The translations under genes were made by a program, and so were the position numbers. Shown piece after piece: positions 48,555-58,193 of a stretch of DNA of 64,000 nt. Position 1 is the first letter of the stretch. Each line of letters opens with the position of its first letter. This stretch comes from JANWLD01 sp035700225 (GTDB lineage Bacteria; Patescibacteriota; Saccharimonadia; Saccharimonadales; 2-12-FULL-41-12): the NCBI GenBank assembly GCA_035700225.1, contig DASSOT010000003.1, positions 1-64,000 of the forward strand. The letters are read 5' to 3'. Under the pieces are notes generated by a model. The model had not been told where the DNA came from and did no database searches. It saw nothing but the letters and a program-made list of their open reading frames with translations.

Positions 48555-50467
48555 TGGGTATTTTTAAGAAAAAACAGACCGTCCCCTTGGATCCTGCCAC
48601 AGCGGCGCAGGCGCAGAAAATGCGCGAAGAACAAGAGGTAGCCGCCGCCTTTCAAAAGGGCATAACGGCACTGCGCGATTTTATTGCTCCCAGCTCCATA
48701 GAGTACAGCGCTACGAGCTTTACCCTAGGCACCCGCTACGCCAGGAACTACTACGTATACGGTTACCCCCGACAGCTCTCGACCGGCTGGCTCAGCAGTA
48801 TGGTAAATCTGGACGAGGTAATCGACCTTTCTTTGTACATTTATCCCGTGGAAAGCCAGGTAGTTCTGGAAAACCTGCGCAAAAAAGTGGCCCAGCTGGA
48901 AGCAGGCATACAGATAGATATGGAAAAGGGCCGCGTGCGCGACCCGGGCAAGCAGAACGCCATCATGGATGCCGAAGAAATGCGCGACAAACTGCAGGTG
49001 GGCGAGGAGCGCTTTTTCCGCTTTGGGCTGTACTTTACCGTATACGGCTCGTCCATGGACGAGTTGGAATTTATATCACATAAGATTGAGTCCATTTTGG
49101 GGCAACAACTGGTCTATTCCAAACCCGCAAGCTCACAGCAGGAACAAGGCTTCAACAGCACAATCCCGCAATTTTTCGACCAGCTACAGATACGCAGGAA
49201 CATGAACACCGGCGCAATAAGCACCAGCTTTCCGTTCACCAGTGCCGACTTAAGCCAGGAAGACGGAATCCTATACGGCATCAATATGCACAATTCCGGC
49301 CTGGTCATATTTGACAGATTTACCCTGGAAAACGGCAATGCGGTAGTCTTTGCAAAGTCAGGCGCCGGCAAAAGCTTCGCCGTAAAGCTCGAGGCACTGC
49401 GTAGCTTGATGCTCGGCACGGAAGTGTTCATAGTCGACCCGGAAAACGAATACCAGAGGATGTGCGAGGCTGTCGGCGGAGCTTATGTACGGCTCAGCCT
49501 GAACTCGGCTACCCGCATAAATCCTTTTGATTTGCCGAAAGTGGTGGACTCCGATGAAGCCGACAGCGCACTTAGAAGCAATCTTATAACCCTTCACGGC
49601 CTGCTCAGGCTTATGATGGGCGGAGCGGCCTCTCAGGCCAGCGGCGGCGCCGTCGACGCGGTCCTGAACGCTTCGGAAGAAGCCGACCTGGATGCGGCAC
49701 TGATAGAAACCTACGCCAAAGCCGGTATCACCAACGACCCTCTCACGCACAACTCCGCTCCTCCTACCATTACAGATCTTTATGACACCTTGCTCCATAT
49801 GGGCGGGAGCGGCCCTGAGCTGGCGCAAAGACTGCGTAAATACACATCGGGTACTTTTGCCGGCATATTCTCCCAACAGAGCAACATAAACATCGACAAC
49901 CCGATGGTCGTATTCAATATCCGCGACCTGGAAGACGAACTGCGCCCGGTAGCCATGTACATAGTGCTTAATTACATCTGGAACAAGACCAAGAGTGACC
50001 AGAAACGTCGCCTGCTGGTGATAGACGAAGCATGGCAATTGATGAAATACGAGGACAGCGCCAGCTTTATGTTCTCTCTGGCTAAAAGAGCTCGAAAATA
50101 CAATCTCGGTATATCGACCATATCCCAGGACGTTGAAGATTTCATGGGTTCCCGCCTGGGGCGCGCCATAGTCGCCAACTCCTCTATGCAATTATTGCTC
50201 AAACAGTCGCCTTCGGCGGTTGACGTACTGGCAGATGTCTTCAAGCTCACCAGCGAAGAAAGAAAACGCCTGAGCGGCTTTCCGGTCGGCCAGGGCCTGT
50301 TTTTCGCCGGGCAGAACCATGTGCACATAAATATCCTGGCCAGTCCGACGGAACAGGGGCTTATCACTACCAATCCGGATGAGATTAAGCAGTTGGAACA
50401 GGCAGGCGAACTGGCCGACGCGCAGGGAACCATTGATCTGGAGAACCGCTTGAGCCCGGGAATGTGA
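48554..50467 (+). CDS. virB4: VirB4-like T4SS ATPase
   Basis: A 637-residue hexameric-type ATPase powering pilus assembly and secretion. Walker A is SGAGKS (269-274), followed by the conserved VFIVDPENEYQRMCEAVGG, Walker B is LLVIDEAWQLM (Asp-Glu about 491-492), and the C-terminal ATPase core ISQDVEDFMGSRLGRAIVANS is typical. The GTG start overlaps the TraC-like stop. It is the only clear T4SS ATPase here: no VirD4 coupling protein or VirB11 is visible. Confidence 0.94.
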   Translation: MGIFKKKQTVPLDPATAAQAQKMREEQEVAAAFQKGITALRDFIAPSSIEYSATSFTLGTRYARNYYVYGYPRQLSTGWLSSMVNLDEVIDLSLYIYPVESQVVLENLRKKVAQLEAGIQIDMEKGRVRDPGKQNAIMDAEEMRDKLQVGEERFFRFGLYFTVYGSSMDELEFISHKIESILGQQLVYSKPASSQQEQGFNSTIPQFFDQLQIRRNMNTGAISTSFPFTSADLSQEDGILYGINMHNSGLVIFDRFTLENGNAVVFAKSGAGKSFAVKLEALRSLMLGTEVFIVDPENEYQRMCEAVGGAYVRLSLNSATRINPFDLPKVVDSDEADSALRSNLITLHGLLRLMMGGAASQASGGAVDAVLNASEEADLDAALIETYAKAGITNDPLTHNSAPPTITDLYDTLLHMGGSGPELAQRLRKYTSGTFAGIFSQQSNINIDNPMVVFNIRDLEDELRPVAMYIVLNYIWNKTKSDQKRRLLVIDEAWQLMKYEDSASFMFSLAKRARKYNLGISTISQDVEDFMGSRLGRAIVANSSMQLLLKQSPSAVDVLADVFKLTSEERKRLSGFPVGQGLFFAGQNHVHINILASPTEQGLITTNPDEIKQLEQAGELADAQGTIDLENRLSPGM

Positions 50468-50495
50468 ACATTAGCAAAAACTGAAAGAACAAAAA

Positions 50496-53400
50496 ATGGC
50501 AGATGACCCCGCCGAAAAACCAGATGGAGTATACGACGAGCCCGGCGCGTCAGACCTGCAGGTACCTAGTGGGAGCGGCTATATGCCAAGGGGAGAAAAG
50601 CCGCGGCGCACACCGCACGAACCGGTTTATGAAGATGATTCCGATGGCCAGGTAGCCCAAGCCGGTATGGGCCCTCCAGGGCAGGGCGGGGATGAACACG
50701 GCGGGCGCAGAAGACTGGGCTCCCCCAGCTGGGCCGACCGTATGCGCCAGCGCAGAAGCATGGCCAACCGGCGGCAAGGCCGGGGGCACGGTAGGAGCCG
50801 CGGCGACATCAACAACTCGGAAGAAAACGCCGAGGAACCGGCTCCAACCAGGGCTGACGACAAAGAAAGGTCGCAGGTCGGCGATGGTGGCGGCGAAGAA
50901 GACAAAGGCTCAAGCCTTTACAACCCTACAGATGCCGCTCTTCCGGCAAATGTCAGGATAGCCAAACAGCTGGCCAAGGCTTTCATGAGCAAAAAGGGCA
51001 GGAGAGGCATGACCGCAGGCGGAGTCGTCGGGCTGGTATTCTTCCTTTTCAGCCTGGCGCACGGCCCGCTGGAAATAATCCACATAGGGATGCTGTTGCA
51101 AAAAGCCCATTTCAGCAACCAGGAAGGCGTCGGCGACCTGACTATGAGCAGGCTTTACCGCTTCATCAGAAGTGGCGGCGATGTGGGCGAAACCCGCATA
51201 GGCTGGTACGAAAGCCGGGTGAAGAACAAAATGCTGGCAGATTTGAAGAAAATCGGCCTGGAGCCTGAATTCACAAGCGCCAGCAGTATTTATGAATCAT
51301 TCAAGGTAGACACTACCGACAGCAAAAGCCCTTATTACAACATGACTGAGGACGAACTAAGAACAGAGCTATCCAAAAAAGGCTACGATTTCGACGGTAC
51401 GAGCGAAGTATCCAAAGGAAAATACAGCGTAAAGCTGGGCAATGATTTTACAAGGAGAAAATCTCTCACGCTACTGGTCAAGGAAACCGGCAGGAAGGGC
51501 TTGTTCGCCTCTTTGAAGGCCCGTCCGTTAAAGAAATACGGCTGGGTGGATTGGCACCCTATACATCCTTTGGACCGCAAGGTCAACGACTCTATAGATA
51601 AGCTTTACAAGAATTGGAAGCAAAAGAGGGCTGAAAAAAGAGCCGGGCGGGGTAAGCCCGCGACCATCGACAGCACCAATGCCAAAGAACAGACGGTAGA
51701 CGCCGACGGAAACACCGTAGATAATCCTATAGCCGATGGTAGCGTACAAACCGTGGACGACACGAGCAAAAGCGCCCAATTGATACAGGATCTGAAAACC
51801 AGTAGCGGGCTTAAGATTACCGGAGGCGTTGCCGCCGCGGCGGGTGTTGCCTGCGCGGTAAAGGAAATAAATGATAATTACAGCCTCATACAATACCTGG
51901 ACTTCATCAAACCCGTCATACAGATAGGTATGGACGCCGTTACCATCGCAAACCAGGCTATGAGCGGAGTGGGCGGTATAGACCTGTTGCAAGCTGGTTT
52001 TGTTGCACGCGATTTTCTGCAAAAAGACAAGGACACAGGCAAGGTCGTGTCCTCTTGGGATGAGGCAAAGACATTCCGTGCGGGAGAGGGCAAAAAAGGC
52101 GGTAAGGACCTGGACAAACGCACCAAGGAAGAGTTTTCAAAAGGGGCGCCCTGGTGGATAAACTGGACAGGCAAAGACCCGGCAAAAGGTGTGCTCAAGC
52201 CTTTGTGCTCAACAGCCGGAACAATTGCTACCGGCGCCATCAGCGTCGGGATTGATGTAATCACCGGCCACAGCGTTTCTACGCTCGCTAACCTTGTAGG
52301 GAGCTATTTTGCCGGACCGGTAATAATAGACAAGATTAGCCATCTCCTGGTCGGGGATGCGCTTGATTTGGACAATGTAGCCGGTGCAACATGGGGCAAT
52401 CTGGCCAATTACGGGACGCGTTTTGCGGCCAACGGCATGGCTCTTTTGGACGGCGGGGTGAAATTGACGCATTTGGATGAGATTGCCCTGAACAACGAAC
52501 GCTTGCAGGATGAACAGCAGGAATTCAACAACCGTAGTTTCGCATATAGAATGTTTAACCCCTACGACACTCGCTCTCTGGCATCCGCCGTCATAGACGA
52601 TACGCCGGCCCTGTCGATGAACAACCTTTCCAGCGTATTCCAAAGCTTCCCGAGCCTGTTTTCGTCCGCCTTCAAGTTCCCCTCCGGCTTGTTATCCGGT
52701 ACTGTTTCGGCACAACGCTTTACTGCCCCGCCCTATGACTATCCCTTTCCCTCCATAGGCTTCAGCATAGAAGATCGCGACAACAGCAAAGTGATAGACC
52801 CGATAGAAAATGACCATAAGGTCGCCAAGATACTTGATAACAACGGAGAAGGCGGCAATCCGGACTACATAGAGCGCGCAAAGGAATGCTTCAACGTCGA
52901 TATAAAGAAGGAAAGCGCTGGCGGATGGAACGCAACTCCCGGGGAGAATGACGACGAGTTCTTCAGCAAACTCTATACGGATGAATACCCCGACGGCTGT
53001 ACTGACAAAAGCCTCGAGTGGATACGGGTAAGGAGTTTCATTCTGCAGGTACAGACCATGAAGGCCTACGCCTGTTGGGCGGATGACGAAGAAGCTTGTG
53101 CCGAGCTTGGCTACAACGATAGCTCTGTAACTGGCGGCGGCTCTCCGGGCGTTTTACCGAGCGGCTCCGCGCAGGCATTAGCTGGCCAGCTAATCGGTTT
53201 CATAAACAGCGGCAAGATTTCCTGCAACGGCCAGGCTAGCGACTGTCCTGATATCAAAAATACAGCCAACGGCACCAGCATAAAAGGCGGGGCCTGTAAC
53301 GTCGATGCGCTGGACGCAAAGCTTTTGGGGATGATGCTGGAGCTCGCCCAGATGGGACATACGTTCGTGTTCTCGGCTCTTTGTACTGATCATCCCAGCA

Positions 53401-53660
53401 ATCCGGCCAGCTATCATCATCTCGGCAAAGCGGCTGACTTTAACTATATCGATGGTGTTTTCATGGGGCCTAGTGACTCGGCCTGGACGGGCGAAAAGCT
53501 CAGCGTAGGCAAGAAACTTGACCAAGATGTGGCGTCCTTTATGCCTAAGAGTACCGGCTTTGGCCAGGAAGGTGGCAGATGCCACCCACATTTTAATTTC
53601 CTGGACGGCTTCGACACCTTTGACGACGCCTGCCACCATCAACACATACAAGTGGAGTAG
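50496..53660 (+). CDS. large T4SS-linked membrane protein with C-terminal M15-like peptidase domain
   Basis: A 1054-residue protein. About the first 165 residues are polar and disordered, then one transmembrane helix (MTAGGVVGLVFFLFSLAHG; about 170-190), a long exterior region with a second hydrophobic stretch (GGVAAAAGVACAV), and a C-terminal domain of about 150 residues. The latter has YHHLGKAADFNY and HHQHIQVE, matching the metal-binding HxxGxAxD and HxH of M15 / D-Ala-D-Ala carboxypeptidase-like peptidoglycan hydrolases. It probably opens or trims the wall for the apparatus, a VirB1-like role. It follows virB4 by 28 bp. Confidence 0.78.
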   Translation: MADDPAEKPDGVYDEPGASDLQVPSGSGYMPRGEKPRRTPHEPVYEDDSDGQVAQAGMGPPGQGGDEHGGRRRLGSPSWADRMRQRRSMANRRQGRGHGRSRGDINNSEENAEEPAPTRADDKERSQVGDGGGEEDKGSSLYNPTDAALPANVRIAKQLAKAFMSKKGRRGMTAGGVVGLVFFLFSLAHGPLEIIHIGMLLQKAHFSNQEGVGDLTMSRLYRFIRSGGDVGETRIGWYESRVKNKMLADLKKIGLEPEFTSASSIYESFKVDTTDSKSPYYNMTEDELRTELSKKGYDFDGTSEVSKGKYSVKLGNDFTRRKSLTLLVKETGRKGLFASLKARPLKKYGWVDWHPIHPLDRKVNDSIDKLYKNWKQKRAEKRAGRGKPATIDSTNAKEQTVDADGNTVDNPIADGSVQTVDDTSKSAQLIQDLKTSSGLKITGGVAAAAGVACAVKEINDNYSLIQYLDFIKPVIQIGMDAVTIANQAMSGVGGIDLLQAGFVARDFLQKDKDTGKVVSSWDEAKTFRAGEGKKGGKDLDKRTKEEFSKGAPWWINWTGKDPAKGVLKPLCSTAGTIATGAISVGIDVITGHSVSTLANLVGSYFAGPVIIDKISHLLVGDALDLDNVAGATWGNLANYGTRFAANGMALLDGGVKLTHLDEIALNNERLQDEQQEFNNRSFAYRMFNPYDTRSLASAVIDDTPALSMNNLSSVFQSFPSLFSSAFKFPSGLLSGTVSAQRFTAPPYDYPFPSIGFSIEDRDNSKVIDPIENDHKVAKILDNNGEGGNPDYIERAKECFNVDIKKESAGGWNATPGENDDEFFSKLYTDEYPDGCTDKSLEWIRVRSFILQVQTMKAYACWADDEEACAELGYNDSSVTGGGSPGVLPSGSAQALAGQLIGFINSGKISCNGQASDCPDIKNTANGTSIKGGACNVDALDAKLLGMMLELAQMGHTFVFSALCTDHPSNPASYHHLGKAADFNYIDGVFMGPSDSAWTGEKLSVGKKLDQDVASFMPKSTGFGQEGGRCHPHFNFLDGFDTFDDACHHQHIQVE

Positions 53661-53662
53661 TC

Positions 53663-56023
53663 ATGTTAAATAGAATTCTTCTCGCAATAGCCGCACTCTT
53701 CCTTACATCTTATACGATTATTGTCCCCCAGGTAGCAAGAGCTCTTCCGGCCGCACAGAAACAACTTTTTGGCAAAAACATAAGGTATTTTGATCTTGGG
53801 TGCGATACCACGGGCACAACTCCAGCCACTGGGGGCGCCACTGACCTAGACGGTAAAAAAGTGTACATGGTGGGAGATTCTATAACCGAAATAACGACGC
53901 CTCAATTGGAACAAGCATTCAAAGACGCAGGTGCTAACCCAACGGTGGACGGTGTGGGTGGTGCCGCAATAGTACCCGAGAATACGCCCGACACTATTTT
54001 GAGCGGAGTGGAAATAGTAGAGAAGGATAAGGCAACCATCAGAGATGCGGGAGTCATTGTCGTAGCTCTGGGCACCAACGAATATCCGGACGTCTTTGAA
54101 GAACACTTAAAAGAACTATTCAACAAGATCAGGAATATTAACGAGTCATCACCTATATATTGGGTTAATACCTTTACTTCGGATGACGGTGGCGGCAACC
54201 CGGCCTATACCACGGCTGGGGCCGAAAAGAAAAACAAGATAATAGACAAGCAGTCTACCAGACTGGGCTTTAACGTAGTAGATGTAAAATCGGCCAATAT
54301 TAAAACCACTGACGGTATCCACCCGTTTAACGATAAAGAAAAATATGCCAAGACTGTGGTTGACGGTGTTTCTGGTGGTGCACCATCAGGAGGGGGTGGT
54401 GGGGGGGGCGGTTCAGGGCCTTCTTCGGTAACGGCCGGAAACATACCTGCGGAAGGAAAAGATGTGGGTGCTACTGAGTATACCGGAAGTACCGGATACA
54501 GAGGAGATGACCTGACCACTACTTATGCTTATGCTGAGTTGGTGCCCGGAGGTCACGGTACAGCAACCGAAGATACTGCTAAAGCTATGGGCGGGCTAAA
54601 ATATAAGCAAAAACTTGCCATAACTCTTAATGGCAAAACTGTAGTTGCGCAAAAACTTGATATTGGCCTTGGCGGGGGACCGATAAACGGCCACGACAGG
54701 GCAATAGATCTGCACTTTGACAAGACCGCGTCTTCACTTGGGATTTCCAGCCCTGCAAGCTGGGCCGGTGTTGTCCATGTCCAGGCTGTTTCGGACAGCA
54801 CCCCTCTTGGACCCACAGACACAATACCTACCGCCGAACCGCCTGCCGCAGGCGCCGGCGGTTCTTGCTCCTGCCCGGCCGGTGGCGAGGGGTTAGACAC
54901 TACGCTTACCGGTAGCGACCATGTTGAACAAGCATACAATTTCTTTGTCGGCAAGGGGCTTACCCCTTTGCAGTCGTCGATAATAGTCGGTGTAATAATG
55001 GAAGAGTCCGGTCACGAGCTTGATACCACCGCAACAAACCCTTCTACCGGGGCTTACGGTATTGCCCAGTGGACAAACCCTCCCTACAGCAACAGATTGC
55101 CAGAACTAAAAGATTTTGCGCGCTCCCAAGGAAAGCCTGCCAGCGATTTTGCCACACAGCTTAATTTTATGTGGAAAGAGCTTACGGGGGGCTATACAAG
55201 TACTTTGAATAAGTTAAAGAGCGTGAGTTCGCCAAGCGAATTGGATCAGGCGGTTTATGATTTTGAGGCTACTTATGAAGTTTCTGGCCATCAGCTTATA
55301 CCCGAAAGACAAGATAATGCTCGGTTCGTGTTCAGCCACTATGGCGGCGGGGTGGCGGGACCTGGCGGGGGAAGCGTGACCATAGACGGCGGGGGAAGCT
55401 GTAGCGAGCCTTCGGTTGAGGATGCTAACCTGAGCAAAACCATCACAGTGAGCACTAAGGGTAAATTTATCACGTTGCCAAGTAAATATTCGTGCCCCGG
55501 TCGTACAACTGTAATAGATTCGCGCGTGGCTCCAGGTCTTGCATATTTATTAACCAAATATGATATGTGTGCCGCTGATGGATTAGCGGACGGACATAAA
55601 AGCCATGGAGCCGGGATTTCCGTTGACCTTGCACCAAAAAGTGGAAATTCCAAAGAGGTATGGAAAAATTCAACAGAGGCCGCGGCACGAGCTATCGGCT
55701 GGTTTGGCGACGGTGCTACAGATCCTATAGGGTCACAACACGGCTGTGCTTTCTACGACGGGGGTTATGGCCAGTGTATGCACATAATACATCCGGATAA
55801 AATTCCTAAGTGGGTGCGCTGGATCGGCTATAACGGAGATATCGACCATGGCGACCCCTGGCATTGCCAAAGTAACGGCGGGTCTTGTTATCCGCACTTG
55901 CACATCAGCTGGGACTCACCTAATGGGGATGCGACCTCGGCAACGTCAATACCGGAGCCAATACCTGAAGTTTATACATTTCCTGCCCCTGTTCCTGATG
56001 ATTTGAGGGGGTTGTTGGAGTGA
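53663..56023 (+). CDS. secreted multidomain wall-remodelling protein (SGNH + lysozyme-like + M15-like)
   Basis: A 786-residue exported protein starting 2 bp after the previous stop. After a signal peptide (about 1-28) come: an SGNH/GDSL-hydrolase domain (about 70-240) with VYMVGDSIT, ALGTNE and DGIHP blocks; a Gly-rich linker; a domain of about 120 residues with GPINGHDRAIDLHF that resembles a double-psi barrel; a phage-tail-lysozyme-like domain (about 415-550) with GVIMEESGHELDTTATN and YGIAQWTNP; and a C-terminal M15-like domain with SHGAGISVDLAP and HLHISW. Together these could de-acylate glycan and cut both glycan and peptide bonds. Catalytic roles are inferred from motifs. Confidence 0.8.
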   Translation: MLNRILLAIAALFLTSYTIIVPQVARALPAAQKQLFGKNIRYFDLGCDTTGTTPATGGATDLDGKKVYMVGDSITEITTPQLEQAFKDAGANPTVDGVGGAAIVPENTPDTILSGVEIVEKDKATIRDAGVIVVALGTNEYPDVFEEHLKELFNKIRNINESSPIYWVNTFTSDDGGGNPAYTTAGAEKKNKIIDKQSTRLGFNVVDVKSANIKTTDGIHPFNDKEKYAKTVVDGVSGGAPSGGGGGGGGSGPSSVTAGNIPAEGKDVGATEYTGSTGYRGDDLTTTYAYAELVPGGHGTATEDTAKAMGGLKYKQKLAITLNGKTVVAQKLDIGLGGGPINGHDRAIDLHFDKTASSLGISSPASWAGVVHVQAVSDSTPLGPTDTIPTAEPPAAGAGGSCSCPAGGEGLDTTLTGSDHVEQAYNFFVGKGLTPLQSSIIVGVIMEESGHELDTTATNPSTGAYGIAQWTNPPYSNRLPELKDFARSQGKPASDFATQLNFMWKELTGGYTSTLNKLKSVSSPSELDQAVYDFEATYEVSGHQLIPERQDNARFVFSHYGGGVAGPGGGSVTIDGGGSCSEPSVEDANLSKTITVSTKGKFITLPSKYSCPGRTTVIDSRVAPGLAYLLTKYDMCAADGLADGHKSHGAGISVDLAPKSGNSKEVWKNSTEAAARAIGWFGDGATDPIGSQHGCAFYDGGYGQCMHIIHPDKIPKWVRWIGYNGDIDHGDPWHCQSNGGSCYPHLHISWDSPNGDATSATSIPEPIPEVYTFPAPVPDDLRGLLE

Positions 56024-56077
56024 TTATGAACATGGCTCTCAGTACTAGGTGTAGAATAAAAAAGAACAGCGAACTAT

Positions 56078-57496
56078 ATGGTAAATGAAAATACTAACTG
56101 GCGGAAAATTGTAGCACTCTTTGTCTCGGCTACCGTGATATTCCTGGTTATAATATGGGTCAATAAGTCCTTAACTACAGGCCAAATAACCGCCACATCC
56201 GATAATTCGGAGAATCGCTTAAAGATAGAAAGGATTTTAGAAAATAATCAAGATAAGCCTTTTTCCGCGGAGGGGCAGGGGAAACTTACGGTTCACGTCA
56301 AGCCGGGAAGGTACAATGTGTCTGTTTATAGTGAGTCTGGTGTATATGGTTCCAGCCAAGTAGTCCGGATAAAAGCGCGGGAGAAAAAAAGCGTCGTGCT
56401 GAACTCGATACAGCCCTCAGAAACAGAGCCGGTTTATGGCCAGGAAGTTGTTGGTGTAACCGTTAACGATACGAGTCTTATGTTCTTGGATTCCCTTACC
56501 CAGAAACTCAAGGAAGTTGGCCCAGACAATAAGCTCAACGATATGTTCCCGGGTACGAAAATAGAAGATATTTCTTGGGCCAAGCCGGGCCTCGGTGTTG
56601 CGCTGGGTGCAAAGAACAGCCTCTTTTTGATAAGGTCTGGTTCGATTAAACCGATTAACCCGCCCTTTTCTATAGAAAAGGGGGCCGCGGTTAGCTTAAA
56701 AATGATTGACAAAAAGCATGTTTATTTAAGCATTGGCCGCGATATTTACTCTGGCCAGGCAAGCGGCAACTTTAAGAAAATATATACCGCCAGCGCTAGC
56801 GCGTTACAGATTACGGCTAGTCGCGAAGCCCTGGCCGTTATAGAGTTTGGCAGAAACGAAGGGGCTAATTCTTTCCTTGTTATATCAAAAGGTGGCAAAA
56901 AAATTGCAAGTAAGGACATTGATGCTAGAAACTCTGCCTGGTCTCCAGACGGTAAACGACTCTTAATCAGCGAGGCGGGGAAAGTGGGCGTATATGATAA
57001 TTCCTTGAATCAACTTTCCTCAGTACCTTCGAATAAATCTTCCGCTCTTGCATGGATGGACAGAGACTCCTTTTTATATGGTTACGGTAACCAACTTATG
57101 ATCTACAATCTCACCAACCAAAAATCACACCAGTTAGCCCTCGTGCCTGGCCGAGGAGCTATCACGGGGATTTATCCGGACGAGAATAGGTCTTATATAT
57201 ATTTTTCTACTCAGGCAACAGCAGTGGATGGAAGCGAAAGAGATCGTCTTTATAGGGTGGGGCTAAAAGGCCAAGAAAGGCCTGATTATCTGGCTGGTTT
57301 TAGCATATTTATGCCTGAACATCTGGATTATTGTTACCTTGATTATATAAACTTCAAAAAACCGACGATATTAATAAGTTATCCTTCCGCGGAATCCGCC
57401 CGGGTCTGTCGCATAGCCGCGGAAACGGAGTTAAAAAACTATAATATCAGCCCTGCAAGGGTTGAGTTCCAGTTCTTTCCATACTACGGCGATTGA
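56078..57496 (+). CDS. membrane-anchored beta-propeller-like protein
   Basis: A 472-residue protein with one N-terminal transmembrane helix (about 10-27) and an exterior part. The first about 80 exterior residues (KLTVHVKPGRYNVSVYSESG) look like a PEGA-type beta domain; the rest contains repeated short strands with SWAKPGLGVAL, SAWSPDGKRLLIS and LAWMDRDSFLYG, like WD40/TolB-type blades. No catalytic motif. It may bind a partner on the cell surface. It lies 54 bp after the wall-hydrolase gene. Confidence 0.72.
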   Translation: MVNENTNWRKIVALFVSATVIFLVIIWVNKSLTTGQITATSDNSENRLKIERILENNQDKPFSAEGQGKLTVHVKPGRYNVSVYSESGVYGSSQVVRIKAREKKSVVLNSIQPSETEPVYGQEVVGVTVNDTSLMFLDSLTQKLKEVGPDNKLNDMFPGTKIEDISWAKPGLGVALGAKNSLFLIRSGSIKPINPPFSIEKGAAVSLKMIDKKHVYLSIGRDIYSGQASGNFKKIYTASASALQITASREALAVIEFGRNEGANSFLVISKGGKKIASKDIDARNSAWSPDGKRLLISEAGKVGVYDNSLNQLSSVPSNKSSALAWMDRDSFLYGYGNQLMIYNLTNQKSHQLALVPGRGAITGIYPDENRSYIYFSTQATAVDGSERDRLYRVGLKGQERPDYLAGFSIFMPEHLDYCYLDYINFKKPTILISYPSAESARVCRIAAETELKNYNISPARVEFQFFPYYGD

Positions 57497-57554
57497 CGGC
57501 CTCTTGATTATTTTGGTAATTTATGGTAATATATCTATATTCTAGGAGTTTTGT

Positions 57555-58193
57555 ATGAGTAGCCCGGAATCTAAGACAAAGTTTTTTGACCTGGCTGACA
57601 GATATAAGCGGACAAGGGCGGGGTTGGCGGTCATGTTGTCTGCGGCGGCACTGGTCGGTGCCGGTTGTGGCAACTCGGACAATGAAACCGCTCCTGTACA
57701 TAATACGGCTCCAAAACCCGCAAAAACACCTAAGCCGGAAGGCGGCCAGCCTTCGCAGGCCCAGCAAAAACCAGAGAAAGAAAACTACTCTCCCGCCGAT
57801 GTCATAAGTGTTGTAAGAGCACATTTTAATGCCGGCAGGACGGGTAATGCTAAAGAAGTCTGCGAAACGGAATATAGCGCTGAAAACTGGGGTGATTACA
57901 CACCTTGCCCGGACTATACGGGATCCGGCAAACCTATGCCGGGCACTGAAGGGTCTGAGGTAGTAGAGATAGACGAAGTAACCGGTGATGAAAGCAGTCC
58001 TTGCGTGCCTTTCCCCCTTCCGAACGTGGCGCCTCCCAGGGGTGAGGTCCAGGCCGCCCGCGAATCACAACCTACCAGGATAGTCGAATCACAAAACGCC
58101 GCCGGGGAAACCTATTGTTCAGAACTTCTGCAGGACGGAACACAAGGCGGAGCCTGGAGGATAGACCTCACCAACACGGTTGCAGGCAACTAG
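57555..58193 (+). CDS. putative lipoprotein
   Basis: A 212-residue exported protein. The long N-terminal region (about 27 residues) precedes a hydrophobic stretch ending in LVGAGC, a loose lipobox with a candidate lipidated cysteine near residue 38. A Pro/Lys/Gln-rich linker leads to a domain of about 130 residues with CETEYS, TPCPDY, SPCVPF and YCSELL cysteines. TAGGAG precedes the ATG. Its end overlaps the convergent recF by 4 nt. No family recognised. Confidence 0.68.
   Translation: MSSPESKTKFFDLADRYKRTRAGLAVMLSAAALVGAGCGNSDNETAPVHNTAPKPAKTPKPEGGQPSQAQQKPEKENYSPADVISVVRAHFNAGRTGNAKEVCETEYSAENWGDYTPCPDYTGSGKPMPGTEGSEVVEIDEVTGDESSPCVPFPLPNVAPPRGEVQAARESQPTRIVESQNAAGETYCSELLQDGTQGGAWRIDLTNTVAGN

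Noticed and set aside
36527..57496. integrative conjugative element
   Set aside because: No relaxase, coupling protein, integrase or flanking att repeats are visible, and the cluster sits next to oriC.
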